Notes under the pieces: generated by a model | Database searches by the model: none | Told to the model about the DNA's origin: nothing | Seen by the model: only the letters and a program-made list of their open reading frames with translations | In this document: one piece after another, positions 27,247-35,751 of the stretch | How positions within the stretch are numbered: position 1 is the stretch's first letter | Layout: every line of letters begins with the position of its first letter | Source of the DNA: Pedobacter montanisoli | GTDB lineage: Bacteria; Bacteroidota; Bacteroidia; Sphingobacteriales; Sphingobacteriaceae | DNA length: 64,000 bases | Reading direction: 5' to 3' | Assembly (NCBI RefSeq): GCF_022809115.1 | Contig: NZ_JALGBH010000001.1 | Location: 1,240,001 to 1,304,000, forward strand | Made by a program: the position numbers and the translations under genes

Positions 27247-28191
27247 ATGAAAAAACTTAGTTTTGTTATATTGCTGTTATTGTTTTTTGTTGAGGTAAAT
27301 GCCCAGCAGATACCCCGTTTTAATCCTGATACCATCAAAACCATTACACTTGATTCAGTTGTGAACATCAAAGCCAAACGTTTAAATATAGAAACGTTTA
27401 TAGATGCCATTATTAATGATACCAGTTTCTATCAGGCTTTTCGCAATATGAAAAAATATACTTTTATTGCCGAAAACAGGATTTATACCTACGATAAAAA
27501 GAACAAGGTAGATGGCCGCATTTACCGTAAAATCAGGCACAATAATGACGGGCCTTATAAAATGGAATATCTGGCTAAAGAAGACTGGGGAAACCTGTAT
27601 AAGAAAAATGGCAAATACCAGTTATATACAGTAGAAATGTTCGATTACATTTTTATGAATGCCTATAGCACCGATTTTGTACCCAATGCCCCAAAAAGCA
27701 ATGGTAAAGGTGGCAGCAATGAGGGTTATAAAGACAAACTGAAAACGCTGATCTTTAATCCGGGTCGTCCTATAAAGGGTGTTCCTTTTATAGGCAGCAA
27801 AACACAGATCTTTACAGCCAATATGCGGCAGTATTATGATTATACATTTTACAGCGGTACCTATTTAGATTCTATTCCTGTATATCGTTTTAAAGTAGCC
27901 GTTAAACCCGATCTGAGCAATTGGACCAAAGATGGTTTAATGATCAAAGAACTGGTTACCATTTTTGACAAGCGCAACTTTGAAATACTGGGCCGCTATG
28001 TAGATATGAAGTACAGCAATATGCTTTTTAACTTTGATGTGCAGATGAATATAGAAATGAGTTATTTCGGAGAAGAAAAACTGCCAACCAAAATAACTTA
28101 TCAAGGTAACTGGGACTATCCTTTCAAAAAAGAAGAACGGGCAAGTTTCCTGATTGTACATAAAGATTACAGATTGGCTAAATCTAAATAG
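27247..28191 (+). CDS. Conserved secreted protein of unknown function
   Basis: Protein of 314 residues with a signal peptide (about 1-20, LLFFVEVNAQQ). It has no lipobox and no internal membrane helix. The sequence is rich in aromatic residues and alternating strands (YQLYTVEMFDYIFMNAYS, QYYDYTFYSGTYLDSIPVYRFKVAV), which suggests a beta-rich periplasmic or outer-membrane-associated protein. A conserved feature seems to be the N-terminal KTITLDSVVNIKAKRLNIETFI segment. I do not recognise the family. It stands alone between the M20 gene and the serine hydrolase, both on the same strand, with spacers of 205 and 118 nt. Confidence 0.65.
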   Translation: MKKLSFVILLLLFFVEVNAQQIPRFNPDTIKTITLDSVVNIKAKRLNIETFIDAIINDTSFYQAFRNMKKYTFIAENRIYTYDKKNKVDGRIYRKIRHNNDGPYKMEYLAKEDWGNLYKKNGKYQLYTVEMFDYIFMNAYSTDFVPNAPKSNGKGGSNEGYKDKLKTLIFNPGRPIKGVPFIGSKTQIFTANMRQYYDYTFYSGTYLDSIPVYRFKVAVKPDLSNWTKDGLMIKELVTIFDKRNFEILGRYVDMKYSNMLFNFDVQMNIEMSYFGEEKLPTKITYQGNWDYPFKKEERASFLIVHKDYRLAKSK

Positions 28192-28309
28192 GCTTTTCCC
28201 ATTTCTTTTGTAATTTAGTTTTCAGATCTTAATTAAGAGCGTGTTGTTAGCAGGATAAACCTGAGAGAAAACGTCATGCCTTATCATTAATAAAAGATCG
28301 TATAAAACA

Positions 28310-29860
28310 ATGAAAACTATAAAATCATTTTTAGTAACCACATTGGGTCTGGCTTTTGCCTTTAATTCTTATGCTCAGGTATTGAGCAGTAAACAGATAG
28401 ACAGTGTGGTAGAAAAAACACTCACTACATTTGATGTCCCCGGCATTTCTGTAGCCGTAATTAAAGACGGTAAACTGATTCATGCCAAAGGTTATGGTGT
28501 ACGCTCAATCAAAACCAATCTAAAAACAGATGAAAATACCCTTTTCGGTGTAGCATCAAATACAAAAGCCATGACGGCGGCACTTTTAGGGATGCTGGTT
28601 GATGAAAAGAAAATTACCTGGGATACCAAAGTTACAGATGTCATACCTGAGTTTAAAATGCACGACCCATATGTAACCTCAGAGTTTACCATAAGAGATT
28701 TGCTTACACACAGAAGTGGTTTAGGATTAGGTGCAGGTGATTTAATGATCTGGCCAGATTCTTCAACCGTAACCAAAAGTCAGCTTATTCATAACTTACG
28801 TTACTTAAAACCCGTATCATCTTTCAGAACCAAATACGATTACGATAATTTATTGTACATCGTGGCGGGTGAGGTTATTGCCAGGGTATCGGGTATGAGT
28901 TATGATGAATTTCTTGAAAGCAGAATATTTAAACCTTTGAACATGAGCAAAACAGCTGCTTCATGGTACAGGTTAAAAGATAAATCTAATGTAATAGACG
29001 GACATGCACCTTATGAAGGAAAGCTGTTGCCTGTAGGTTTAAGCTTTGGACAGATTGCCAATGCTGCAGGCGGAGTTTACTCTAACGTGGTTGATATGAG
29101 CAAATGGGTAAACTGCATGATCAACGGCGGAAAATATGGAGACAACTTAGAAAAAACTTTATTCAGTCCGGCGGTTGCACGCGAATTATGGACGCCACAA
29201 ACCCTTATAGCCGGTGGTAATCCTACAGCTTTTAGCAGCTATGGTTTAGGTTGGTTCTTAAGTTCGTACAATGGGAAATTTCAGGCTACCCACACTGGTG
29301 GATTATCAGGTATCGTAACACAGGTAACAATCATTCCTGAGCTAAAATTAGGAATCATTGTACTGACCAACCAGCAATCTGGTGCAGCATTTAATGCCAT
29401 TACCAGTTCAATACGCGATGGTTATTTAGGCATTAAAGGGATGGACCGGATCAAAGCTTATAACGATAACCGTTTAAAAAACGAGAAAGAAGCTAAAGAA
29501 ATTACAGATAAAGTTTGGGCAGATATTGCAGCAACTCAGAAAAACGCAACTAAAATAGATTTTAGCGGTTATCTGGGAACTTATACAGATACCTGGTTTG
29601 GAGATGTGATGATCACCAACCTTAATGGCAAGATGCATTTTCAGGCCAAAAATTCACCTAAGTTAAGAGGAGATATGACTTATTATAAAGGCAATACTTT
29701 TATCGTTAAATGGTACGACAGAAGTTTGGACGCAGATGCTTACGTGAATTTTACGCTCAATAATGAAGGTAAGGCAAACGGCTTTAAAATAGCAGCTATC
29801 TCACCTCTAACCGATTTTAGCTTTGATTTCCAGGATCTGGATTTTCAATTAAGGAAATAA
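28310..29860 (+). CDS. Serine hydrolase, class C beta-lactamase family, with DUF3471
   Basis: Secreted or periplasmic penicillin-binding-like hydrolase of 516 residues. After a signal peptide (about 1-23, FNSYAQ), the beta-lactamase fold shows the SxxK motif as SNTK (Ser83, Lys86), the YxN motif as YDN (178-180) and a third motif HTGG (near residue 336) in place of KTG. This is the form of class C-like esterases and D-aminopeptidases rather than of clinical beta-lactamases. A C-terminal domain of about 100 residues (FSGYLGTYTDTWFGDVMI) is of the DUF3471 type. The substrate is unknown. I infer peptide or ester hydrolysis in the periplasm. It is followed by a REP-like hairpin, not by a clear terminator. 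Confidence 0.9.
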   Translation: MKTIKSFLVTTLGLAFAFNSYAQVLSSKQIDSVVEKTLTTFDVPGISVAVIKDGKLIHAKGYGVRSIKTNLKTDENTLFGVASNTKAMTAALLGMLVDEKKITWDTKVTDVIPEFKMHDPYVTSEFTIRDLLTHRSGLGLGAGDLMIWPDSSTVTKSQLIHNLRYLKPVSSFRTKYDYDNLLYIVAGEVIARVSGMSYDEFLESRIFKPLNMSKTAASWYRLKDKSNVIDGHAPYEGKLLPVGLSFGQIANAAGGVYSNVVDMSKWVNCMINGGKYGDNLEKTLFSPAVARELWTPQTLIAGGNPTAFSSYGLGWFLSSYNGKFQATHTGGLSGIVTQVTIIPELKLGIIVLTNQQSGAAFNAITSSIRDGYLGIKGMDRIKAYNDNRLKNEKEAKEITDKVWADIAATQKNATKIDFSGYLGTYTDTWFGDVMITNLNGKMHFQAKNSPKLRGDMTYYKGNTFIVKWYDRSLDADAYVNFTLNNEGKANGFKIAAISPLTDFSFDFQDLDFQLRK

Positions 29861-29970
29861 ATATGAAATAGAGGAGAAACTGCTTAAGATTCGAAGATAG
29901 ACTATGAAGTAGCTGCAAAGCAAACCTAAGTGAGTTCACCGAAGGTAATTTATTTCAGCATTCGTTAAAA

Positions 29971-29996
29971 GACCCTGAAACGAGTTCAGGGTGACG
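29971..29996 (+). repeat. 26-nt REP-like hairpin, single unit
   Basis: Same layout as 16476-16501: arm ACCCTGAA (29972-29979), loop ACGAG, perfect complement TTCAGGGT (29985-29992), ending GACG. Relative to the other copy, both arms changed so as to keep pairing. Confidence 0.75.
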
Positions 29997-30023
29997 CATA
30001 GAAAATAAGCAGTTTCTTCGCCT

Positions 30024-30503
30024 TTATTTGGTTATATAAGCACTCAGCTTATTTCCTGTATTGGTAAAAGTGAGCGCTTCTTGTTTAGAATCAACCTTGA
30101 AAACAGCAGGGTGAAACACATTATGCAGGGCAACGCTTAAGCCTACCACGGCTATAGTACCACCAACGCCTATTAATGCTGCTTTACCACCATCATCGGT
30201 TGTTTGCGCCAAAGCTACAGTACCTACAGCTAAAGCTCCGGTTATTAAGCCATAACCTAAATCGTTATGACGTTTTAATACTTTAATCTTAGTCAGATCT
30301 TTAAACAAAGCATGTTTAACCTGCCCTTGTCTGTCTGTAATAAAAATAGCAGTATCATTCACATTAGAAAGCTTGCCTTTTATGATTTCATGATTATTCA
30401 GATAAGCTTTAGTAATAAAGATAACTTTTTTCTGAGCTAGAACCGGTAATGAAAAAGATAAGACAAATACTAAAACAAAAAACGATTTAAATGGCAATTT
30501 CAT
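30024..30503 (-). CDS. Hypothetical secreted or membrane-associated protein
   Basis: Protein of 159 residues with a signal peptide (about 1-23, SFSLPVLAQKK). The middle holds two Gly/Ala-rich hydrophobic stretches (GLITGALAVGTVALAQ and AALIGVGGTIAVVGLSVAL, about 86-128) that could form a membrane hairpin. The N-terminal half has a small strand pattern, IKGKLSNVNDTAIFITDRQG, as in proteins that bind ligands with a short beta domain. I recognise no family. It is on the minus strand between two plus-strand genes and is transcribed alone, so its promoter should lie in the 99 nt shared with the GDSL gene. Confidence 0.6.
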   Translation of the reverse strand: MKLPFKSFFVLVFVLSFSLPVLAQKKVIFITKAYLNNHEIIKGKLSNVNDTAIFITDRQGQVKHALFKDLTKIKVLKRHNDLGYGLITGALAVGTVALAQTTDDGGKAALIGVGGTIAVVGLSVALHNVFHPAVFKVDSKQEALTFTNTGNKLSAYITK

Positions 30504-30602
30504 TGATGAAGTTTAAATTGTAGTTAAAGATAAAAATATTATTACCAATCTTAATAAAAAACTAAGTTCATTACCTTAGTTAAAGTTTTGATCGTTAACC
30601 CT

Positions 30603-31199
30603 ATGCGTATAATCTTTTTTGGCGATTCTATTACTCAACAGGCTATAAGTAAAACAGGCTACATTAACCTGCTTAAAAATAAACTGGATACCAATACGTT
30701 TGAACTTATTGGAGCAGGTATAAATGGCAATAAAGTTTATGACCTGTTTCTGCGTCTCGAAACAGATGTTATTGCCAAAAGGCCCGATCTGGTATTAATC
30801 TATATCGGTATTAATGATGTTTGGCATAAACAAAGTTCAGGCACAGGTACAGACTATTATAAGTTCATTAAATTTTATCAGGCCATTATTGATAAAATAC
30901 AACAGGCAGGAAGCAAAATAATTTTATGCACACCCTCACTTATCGGCGAAAATCTGAAAGAAGCACCAAAGGTAAATGAAGAACTGGATCAATATGCCGA
31001 TGCTATACGTGATCTTGCAAAACAAAATCAGCTTCGGTTGTGTGATTTAAGAAAAGTTTTTCTGGAATTTGAACAAGAATACAATCCCGAATTAAGAAAT
31101 GAAGGTCTGTTAACAGTAGATGGAGTACACCTTAATGCGCAAGGCAATGCTTTGGTAGCAGAAACGATCTTACCTTTTATGCTGGAAAAATCCTTATAA
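30603..31199 (+). CDS. SGNH/GDSL hydrolase family protein
   Basis: Protein of 198 residues with the block I motif GDSIT (Ser nucleophile in IIFFGDSITQQ, about 3-13), the block II glycine (GAGINGNKV), the block III GxND motif in YIGINDVWH and the block V DGVHLN near the C-terminus, which carries the catalytic Asp and His. It is an esterase or lipase of the SGNH superfamily. There is no signal peptide, so it is cytoplasmic unless the start is upstream. I start it at the ATG at 30603; an in-frame TTG at 30588 lies five codons before. The substrate is unknown. It is 56 nt upstream of dnaG, separated by a candidate promoter. Confidence 0.88.
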   Translation: MRIIFFGDSITQQAISKTGYINLLKNKLDTNTFELIGAGINGNKVYDLFLRLETDVIAKRPDLVLIYIGINDVWHKQSSGTGTDYYKFIKFYQAIIDKIQQAGSKIILCTPSLIGENLKEAPKVNEELDQYADAIRDLAKQNQLRLCDLRKVFLEFEQEYNPELRNEGLLTVDGVHLNAQGNALVAETILPFMLEKSL

Positions 31200-31239
31200 A
31201 AAGGAGTAGCATTACTGCCTGCTTCTTTTATTTTCTATA

Positions 31240-31247
31240 TATCTTTG
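31240..31247 (+). promoter_or_regulatory. Candidate -7 element before dnaG
   Basis: TATCTTTG matches TAnnTTTG. The G is 8 nt from the dnaG ATG, so the transcript would have almost no leader. A -33 TTG is not visible at the right distance. Confidence 0.4.
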
Positions 31248-31255
31248 TAATCCAA

Positions 31256-33187
31256 ATGATCAATCGCGAAACCATAGATAAGATAATGGAAACCGCCCGT
31301 ATAGAAGAGGTGGTTGGCGATTTTGTGCATTTAAAAAAACGAGGTACCAGTTTAATTGGTAATTGTCCGTTTCATGGCGAAAAAACACCTTCATTTCACG
31401 TTTCTGTAAGCAAGGGCATTTATAAATGTTTTGGCTGTGGTAAGGGAGGAGATTCAGTGCGTTTTATAATGGATCATGAAAAGTATTCATATCCTGAAGC
31501 CCTGAAATATTTGGCCAACAGATACAATATAGAAGTAGAAGAAACGGTTGAAACCAAAGAAAACATAGAGGCACAGAACGCCAGAGAAAGCCTTTATGTG
31601 GTATCACAGTTTGCGGCAAATTATTTCGAAAAGCAACTTTGGGAAAGCGAAGATGGAAGAGCCATTGGCTTAAGCTATTTTAAGGAAAGAGGTTTTAGAG
31701 AAGACATTATCCGCAAGTTCAACCTGGGCTATTCGCCCGATGTATGGGATGCACTTACATTGGAAGCCGTTAACCAGCAACATGTCGAAACATTTCTGGA
31801 AAAAACAGGATTATCCATAAGAAATGATAAAGGTAAATTATACGACAGATTTAGAGGTCGGGTCATGTTTCCTATCCATAATTTTACGGGCAGGATCATT
31901 GGCTTTGGCGGGCGTACGCTAAAAACCGATAAGAATGTTCCTAAATATGTAAACTCGCCCGAAAGTGATATTTACCATAAATCCAATGTGCTTTATGGTT
32001 TGTATCATGCAAAGAAAGCAACCAGAGATCTAGATAACTGTTACCTGGTAGAAGGTTACGCCGATGTGCTTTCGGTTCATCAGGCAGGTGTAGAAAACGT
32101 TGTGGCCTCATCCGGAACATCGCTTACCATAGAGCAAATAAAATTAATAAGCCGTTTTACGCAAAATATCACGATTCTTTATGATGGAGATGCTGCGGGA
32201 GTAAAAGCATCTTTGCGTGGTCTGGATATGATCCTGGAAGAAGGACTAAATGTAAAAGTGGTTTCTTTTCCCGATGGGCACGACCCCGATTCATACATGC
32301 ATCATGTGGGTGCTTCTGAGTTTAAGCACTATATAGAAAACAACCGTCAGGATTTTATTCTATACAAGGCTAATATCTTATTGGCCGAAGCAGGGAACGA
32401 CCCGATAAAACGTGCAGAAATTATCAGGGATATTGTAGAAAGTATCGCAAAAATACCCGATAACATCAAGGCTTCGGTTTTTATACGAGAGTGCAGTCAC
32501 TTATTGGCTATAGAAGAACGTATTTTATTGAGCGAACTCAATACCATTAAATCAGCTAAGCAAAAGAAAGCGTATACCCCTAAAGCTCCTGCACATCCTG
32601 ATTTGCCACCTGATGATTTGTTTGCAGATGATGAAATTAAAGAAACTGCACAGGTTGCATCAGATGTTATACAAGAACAGGAAATTGTACGTTTGTTACT
32701 GGCTTACGGGCATGAATTAGTAAGCTGGGACGGCATAGACAATATGTACGTGGGGTCTTTCATTATTCAGAACCTGAGCGATGTAAGTTTTGAAGATGCC
32801 ACTTGCAATAAAATCATTACGCATTATAAGACAGAGATAGAAGGCGGAAGTTTGCCTACTGCAAATCAATTCCTAAAAACCAACGACCGTGATATCGCTG
32901 ATCTGGCAATTACTTTATCTACTTCTCCTTATACTTTAAGCGATAATTGGTACAACCGGCATCAGATTTTGGTGCGTAGTGAAAGTGATCATTTAAAGAA
33001 TACGGTTTTGGGAGGTTTATACCACCTTAAGAAACGAAAAGTAGATAAAATGCTATTAGATCTGTTAAAAGAGATCAAAGAAGAAAAAGATCCGGCAAAC
33101 CAGGAAATCCTGATGACGAGGTATGCGTATATTAAAAATGTAGAACGAGACATTTCACGTTTTTTAGGCTCTGTAATCGTAAAATAG
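31256..33187 (+). CDS. dnaG: DNA primase
   Basis: Primase of 643 residues that makes RNA primers at the replication fork. The N-terminal zinc ribbon has CPFH (Cys37, His40) and CFGC (Cys58, Cys61), the CHC2 type. The catalytic core includes RFRGRVMFPIHNFTGRIIGFGGR and the TOPRIM region with the EGYADVL motif and a later DGDAAG motif. The C-terminal third is less conserved and would bind the DnaB helicase. The ATG at 31256 gives MINRETIDKI, the usual start. It is followed at once by a YraN-family gene (1-nt gap), so these are co-transcribed, with the glutaminyl cyclase gene overlapping after that. Confidence 0.96.
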   Translation: MINRETIDKIMETARIEEVVGDFVHLKKRGTSLIGNCPFHGEKTPSFHVSVSKGIYKCFGCGKGGDSVRFIMDHEKYSYPEALKYLANRYNIEVEETVETKENIEAQNARESLYVVSQFAANYFEKQLWESEDGRAIGLSYFKERGFREDIIRKFNLGYSPDVWDALTLEAVNQQHVETFLEKTGLSIRNDKGKLYDRFRGRVMFPIHNFTGRIIGFGGRTLKTDKNVPKYVNSPESDIYHKSNVLYGLYHAKKATRDLDNCYLVEGYADVLSVHQAGVENVVASSGTSLTIEQIKLISRFTQNITILYDGDAAGVKASLRGLDMILEEGLNVKVVSFPDGHDPDSYMHHVGASEFKHYIENNRQDFILYKANILLAEAGNDPIKRAEIIRDIVESIAKIPDNIKASVFIRECSHLLAIEERILLSELNTIKSAKQKKAYTPKAPAHPDLPPDDLFADDEIKETAQVASDVIQEQEIVRLLLAYGHELVSWDGIDNMYVGSFIIQNLSDVSFEDATCNKIITHYKTEIEGGSLPTANQFLKTNDRDIADLAITLSTSPYTLSDNWYNRHQILVRSESDHLKNTVLGGLYHLKKRKVDKMLLDLLKEIKEEKDPANQEILMTRYAYIKNVERDISRFLGSVIVK

Positions 33188-33188
33188 C

Positions 33189-33551
33189 ATGGCCGTTCAT
33201 AACCAAATAGGGAAAAAAGGAGAACAACTTGCCGCAGAATTCTTACTGCAAAAGGGTTATGAAATATTAGATACCAACTGGAACACAGAAAAAGCAGAAA
33301 TAGATATTATTGCCTATCTTAACAAGATTATTGTTTTTGTAGAAGTTAAAACCCGCACCAATCTTGATTTTGGCCTGCCTGAAGATTTTGTAACAAAAGC
33401 TAAAGAAAAGCTGTTAGAAAATGCGGCACAGGCTTATCTAGAAATCATGGAGCATAATGGTGAAATTCGGTTCGATATCATTTCAGTGGTATTTGATCAT
33501 TCGGGTAAAGCAACCCTAAATCATATTGAAGATGCATTTTGGCCGTATTAA
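33189..33551 (+). CDS. YraN family (UPF0102) endonuclease-like protein
   Basis: Small protein of 120 residues with the restriction-endonuclease-like fold. Key residues are in the N-terminal GKKGEQLAAEFLLQKGY helix and the catalytic-like motif AEIDIIAYLNKIIVFVEVKTR, where Asp and the ExK (EVK) motif match the PD-(D/E)XK pattern. Its precise role is not known. Family members are linked by position to DNA metabolism, and here the gene begins 1 nt after dnaG. The 3' end overlaps the next gene by 20 nt. Confidence 0.87.
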   Translation: MAVHNQIGKKGEQLAAEFLLQKGYEILDTNWNTEKAEIDIIAYLNKIIVFVEVKTRTNLDFGLPEDFVTKAKEKLLENAAQAYLEIMEHNGEIRFDIISVVFDHSGKATLNHIEDAFWPY

Positions 33552-34602
33552 TTTAATCAGTTCATGTTTTTTTCTGGGTTTATTCCTGGTTTGTGCTTGT
33601 AATGCAGGTACTTCAAGATATATAGGTTTTAGCTCACCTTATCAGGGACAGAACATTAAATCGGGAACAGATATCAAAGTAAAATTAGATCTGCCCAAAA
33701 ATTTAACTGCAGATACCATAAGCTATTTTGTGGATGGGAATTTATACCATGAAACCATATCGGGAGCTGATACGTTAACTATAAAAACACATCAGATGAA
33801 ATTAGGTTTCAGATTGATCAATGCTATCGTTAAATTGAAAAATATGCGAGATACCATTGCAACCAATGTGGTAATTACATCGGCAATAGAACCTAAAAAA
33901 CTGAGCTATAAAGTGCTAAATAAATTTCCGCACAATACAGATGATTATACGCAGGGGCTAAGTTTTGATAAAGGTTATTTGATAGAAAGCACGGGTAGAA
34001 AAGGTTCTTCCAAACTTAAATACGTAAACATACAAACAGGAAAAGCGATCAAAGAAACCAGTCTCGATGCCCAGTATTTTGGAGAAGGTTCTGTTAAAAT
34101 TGGCAATGAAATTATTGTGCTGACCTGGCAGGAAGATAGGGGATTGATCTATGATGCCGAAAGCTTAAAACAAAAAGGTTCATTTCTTTATGGAGCAAGC
34201 AAAGAAGGCTGGGGGCTTACCTTTGACGGTAAAAACTTGCTTAAAAGTGATGGCTCTAACAAAATATGGCGATTAAATGCACAGAATTATAAGGAAGAGG
34301 GCTATATAGAAGTTTATGACAATACAGGTCCTGTAAATGAACTTAATGAATTGGAATACATCAATGGTAAAATTTATGCCAATGTTTATACCAGTACTAA
34401 AATCATAATCATTGACCCCTTAACAGGAGTTGTAGAAGCATACTTGGACTTAAAAGATCTTGTGCCTAAAAACTACTTCAAAACAGAGGATGATCGAAAT
34501 AACAATGTACTTAACGGTATCGCTTATGATCCGGCTACCCAAACATTGTATGTAACCGGCAAAAAATGGCCTTGGCTGTATCAAATTAAAATAGCCAATT
34601 AA
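33532..34602 (+). CDS. Glutaminyl-peptide cyclotransferase family lipoprotein
   Basis: Protein of 356 residues. The N-terminal hydrophobic segment (about 8-22, ISSCFFLGLFLVCACNAG) ends in a plausible lipobox, so it is likely an exported lipoprotein. After a beta-sandwich-like region (about 25-120), the C-terminal part is a five-bladed beta-propeller of the glutamine cyclotransferase family: FPHNTDDYTQGLSFDKG, STGRKGSSKLKYV, LTWQEDRGLIYD, GWGLTFDGKNLLKSDGS, and LNGIAYDPATQTLYVTGKKW. The enzyme would convert N-terminal glutamine of peptides to pyroglutamate. I start it at ATG 33532; a TTG at 33526 is also possible. It overlaps the YraN gene by 20 nt. Confidence 0.88.
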   Translation: MHFGRINLISSCFFLGLFLVCACNAGTSRYIGFSSPYQGQNIKSGTDIKVKLDLPKNLTADTISYFVDGNLYHETISGADTLTIKTHQMKLGFRLINAIVKLKNMRDTIATNVVITSAIEPKKLSYKVLNKFPHNTDDYTQGLSFDKGYLIESTGRKGSSKLKYVNIQTGKAIKETSLDAQYFGEGSVKIGNEIIVLTWQEDRGLIYDAESLKQKGSFLYGASKEGWGLTFDGKNLLKSDGSNKIWRLNAQNYKEEGYIEVYDNTGPVNELNELEYINGKIYANVYTSTKIIIIDPLTGVVEAYLDLKDLVPKNYFKTEDDRNNNVLNGIAYDPATQTLYVTGKKWPWLYQIKIAN

Positions 34603-34606
34603 AAAC

Positions 34607-35140
34607 TTAATCTTTACCTGTGGTTTCTCTTATATAGCCGTTATAAGTTATGTTTTGTTTGTTATTACTGCTTAAAGATAAAGACGCATAACCAGTTTTG
34701 CCAATGTTTAAACTCATACGGTAATTCTCATTTACATCGTTAATGTTTATCTCAATATCCCATGAGCCTTTCTTGTTCTTTTTGCTTTTATATTTAAAGT
34801 CTTTTGATTTAAACTTTACGCCACCTTCATTTTGTCCTATTGGAGCGTTATAAGAACGTCCATAATAAGGCAGGTATGCAATTACACTATCGGGAGCAAT
34901 TTTAAGAGTGTAACCCTGTCCGTTCAGATTAATAGAACCAGTTGCCATTCCATTACCTATTTTGCTCATAATACGATTAAGCTCTGTTGAGTTAGAAGGG
35001 GTAGCATTGTCTGCTATAAAAATGAAATTTTTAGCTTCAACTATTTTGGCTATCATAGCCTCATCGGGTTTTTGAGCAAAAGTATGGGCAGTAATAAAAA
35101 TGCTTATCAGGCTAACAAATAAAAACTTGAGCGATTTCAT
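34607..35140 (-). CDS. Secreted DUF4251-type protein
   Basis: Protein of 177 residues with a signal peptide (about 1-22, ITAHTFAQKP). The mature part has the order seen in the Bacteroidota DUF4251 family: a helix AMIAKIVEAKNFIFIADNATP, then TGSINLNGQGYTLKIAPDSVIAYLPYYGRSYNAP, a KDFKYKSKKNKKGSW basic strand and a C-terminal pattern of paired strands. Function is not known. I start it at ATG 35140, which begins the signal peptide; the upstream ATG at 35170 adds ten residues without support. It is convergent with the glutaminyl cyclase gene (4 nt apart), and lies downstream of the Rieske operon on the same strand. Confidence 0.78.
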   Translation of the reverse strand: MKSLKFLFVSLISIFITAHTFAQKPDEAMIAKIVEAKNFIFIADNATPSNSTELNRIMSKIGNGMATGSINLNGQGYTLKIAPDSVIAYLPYYGRSYNAPIGQNEGGVKFKSKDFKYKSKKNKKGSWDIEININDVNENYRMSLNIGKTGYASLSLSSNNKQNITYNGYIRETTGKD

Positions 35141-35231
35141 GATAAAATCTTTTAAATATAATACGTTCAAACTATGGGTTTTGTTTCATTAAGATAATAT
35201 TTTAGTATAAAATCCATAAGCTTAAATAAAT

Positions 35232-35272
35232 AAAAGCTGGCCAGAGAACAAAATGTTTCTGGTCAACTTTTT
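35232..35272 (-). terminator. Probable terminator after the Rieske operon
   Basis: An imperfect stem of about 18 bp pairs AAAAGCTGGCCAGA (from 35232) with TCTGGTCAACTTTT (to about 35271). On the minus strand it is followed by a T-rich stretch. It lies 6 nt after the Rieske gene. Confidence 0.65.
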
Positions 35273-35277
35273 GAAAA

Positions 35278-35739
35278 CTATGAAATTGTTGCAGTTAATG
35301 TATTGCCCGAAATAGCTGTACTATATATCTTTAAAGCCTGGGTGGTACCGCCATCATTGGGCTGTGTAATTACGCTTCCAGAAGCACTGTATTGTGAACT
35401 GTGTAGGCTGCATTGAATTAAATTGTTTGCCTGTATCCAGTTTAATGCGCCACCTTGATGTGGGCAGGTTGCCTGTGTTGCAATAAATGATGACGTGGTA
35501 TTGCCTGTGGCTGTACGTACAAACAATACACCTCCAGACGATAGAAACGAGCCTACGGTTAACAATTGCGTGCTCAGATCAACATTTACTTTGGTGCCCG
35601 ATGTTCCTCCTCCACCCGGAGTTCCACCACCAGCAGGACTAGGGTCATTAGATTTACTTCCACAGCCCGATAGGCAACTTCCAGCGCATACTACGGCTAT
35701 ACCAAGCCCTAGCGATTTGATAAATTCATTACGTTCCAT
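35278..35739 (-). CDS. Rieske [2Fe-2S] lipoprotein
   Basis: Small periplasmic redox protein of 153 residues. A lipoprotein-type signal with lipobox LSGC (Cys26) is followed by a Gly-rich linker (about 37-50, GGGTPGGGGTSG). The Rieske domain supplies the cluster ligands in TCPHQGG (Cys92, His94) and CSLHSSQYSASG (Cys110, His113). The absence of a transmembrane helix and the flexible linker suggest a tethered electron carrier rather than a subunit of a bc1-type complex. It is the last gene of a five-gene minus-strand unit with an ECF sigma factor, an anti-sigma-like protein, a YceI protein and a DUF5777 barrel. Electron donor and acceptor are not encoded nearby. Confidence 0.9.
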   Translation of the reverse strand: MERNEFIKSLGLGIAVVCAGSCLSGCGSKSNDPSPAGGGTPGGGGTSGTKVNVDLSTQLLTVGSFLSSGGVLFVRTATGNTTSSFIATQATCPHQGGALNWIQANNLIQCSLHSSQYSASGSVITQPNDGGTTQALKIYSTAISGNTLTATIS

Positions 35740-35751
35740 AACTTTTTCTTT

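Noticed and set aside
28310-29860. Reading the serine hydrolase as a resistance beta-lactamase
   Set aside because: The third motif is HTGG and a DUF3471 domain is attached, which is typical of esterase or peptidase relatives.
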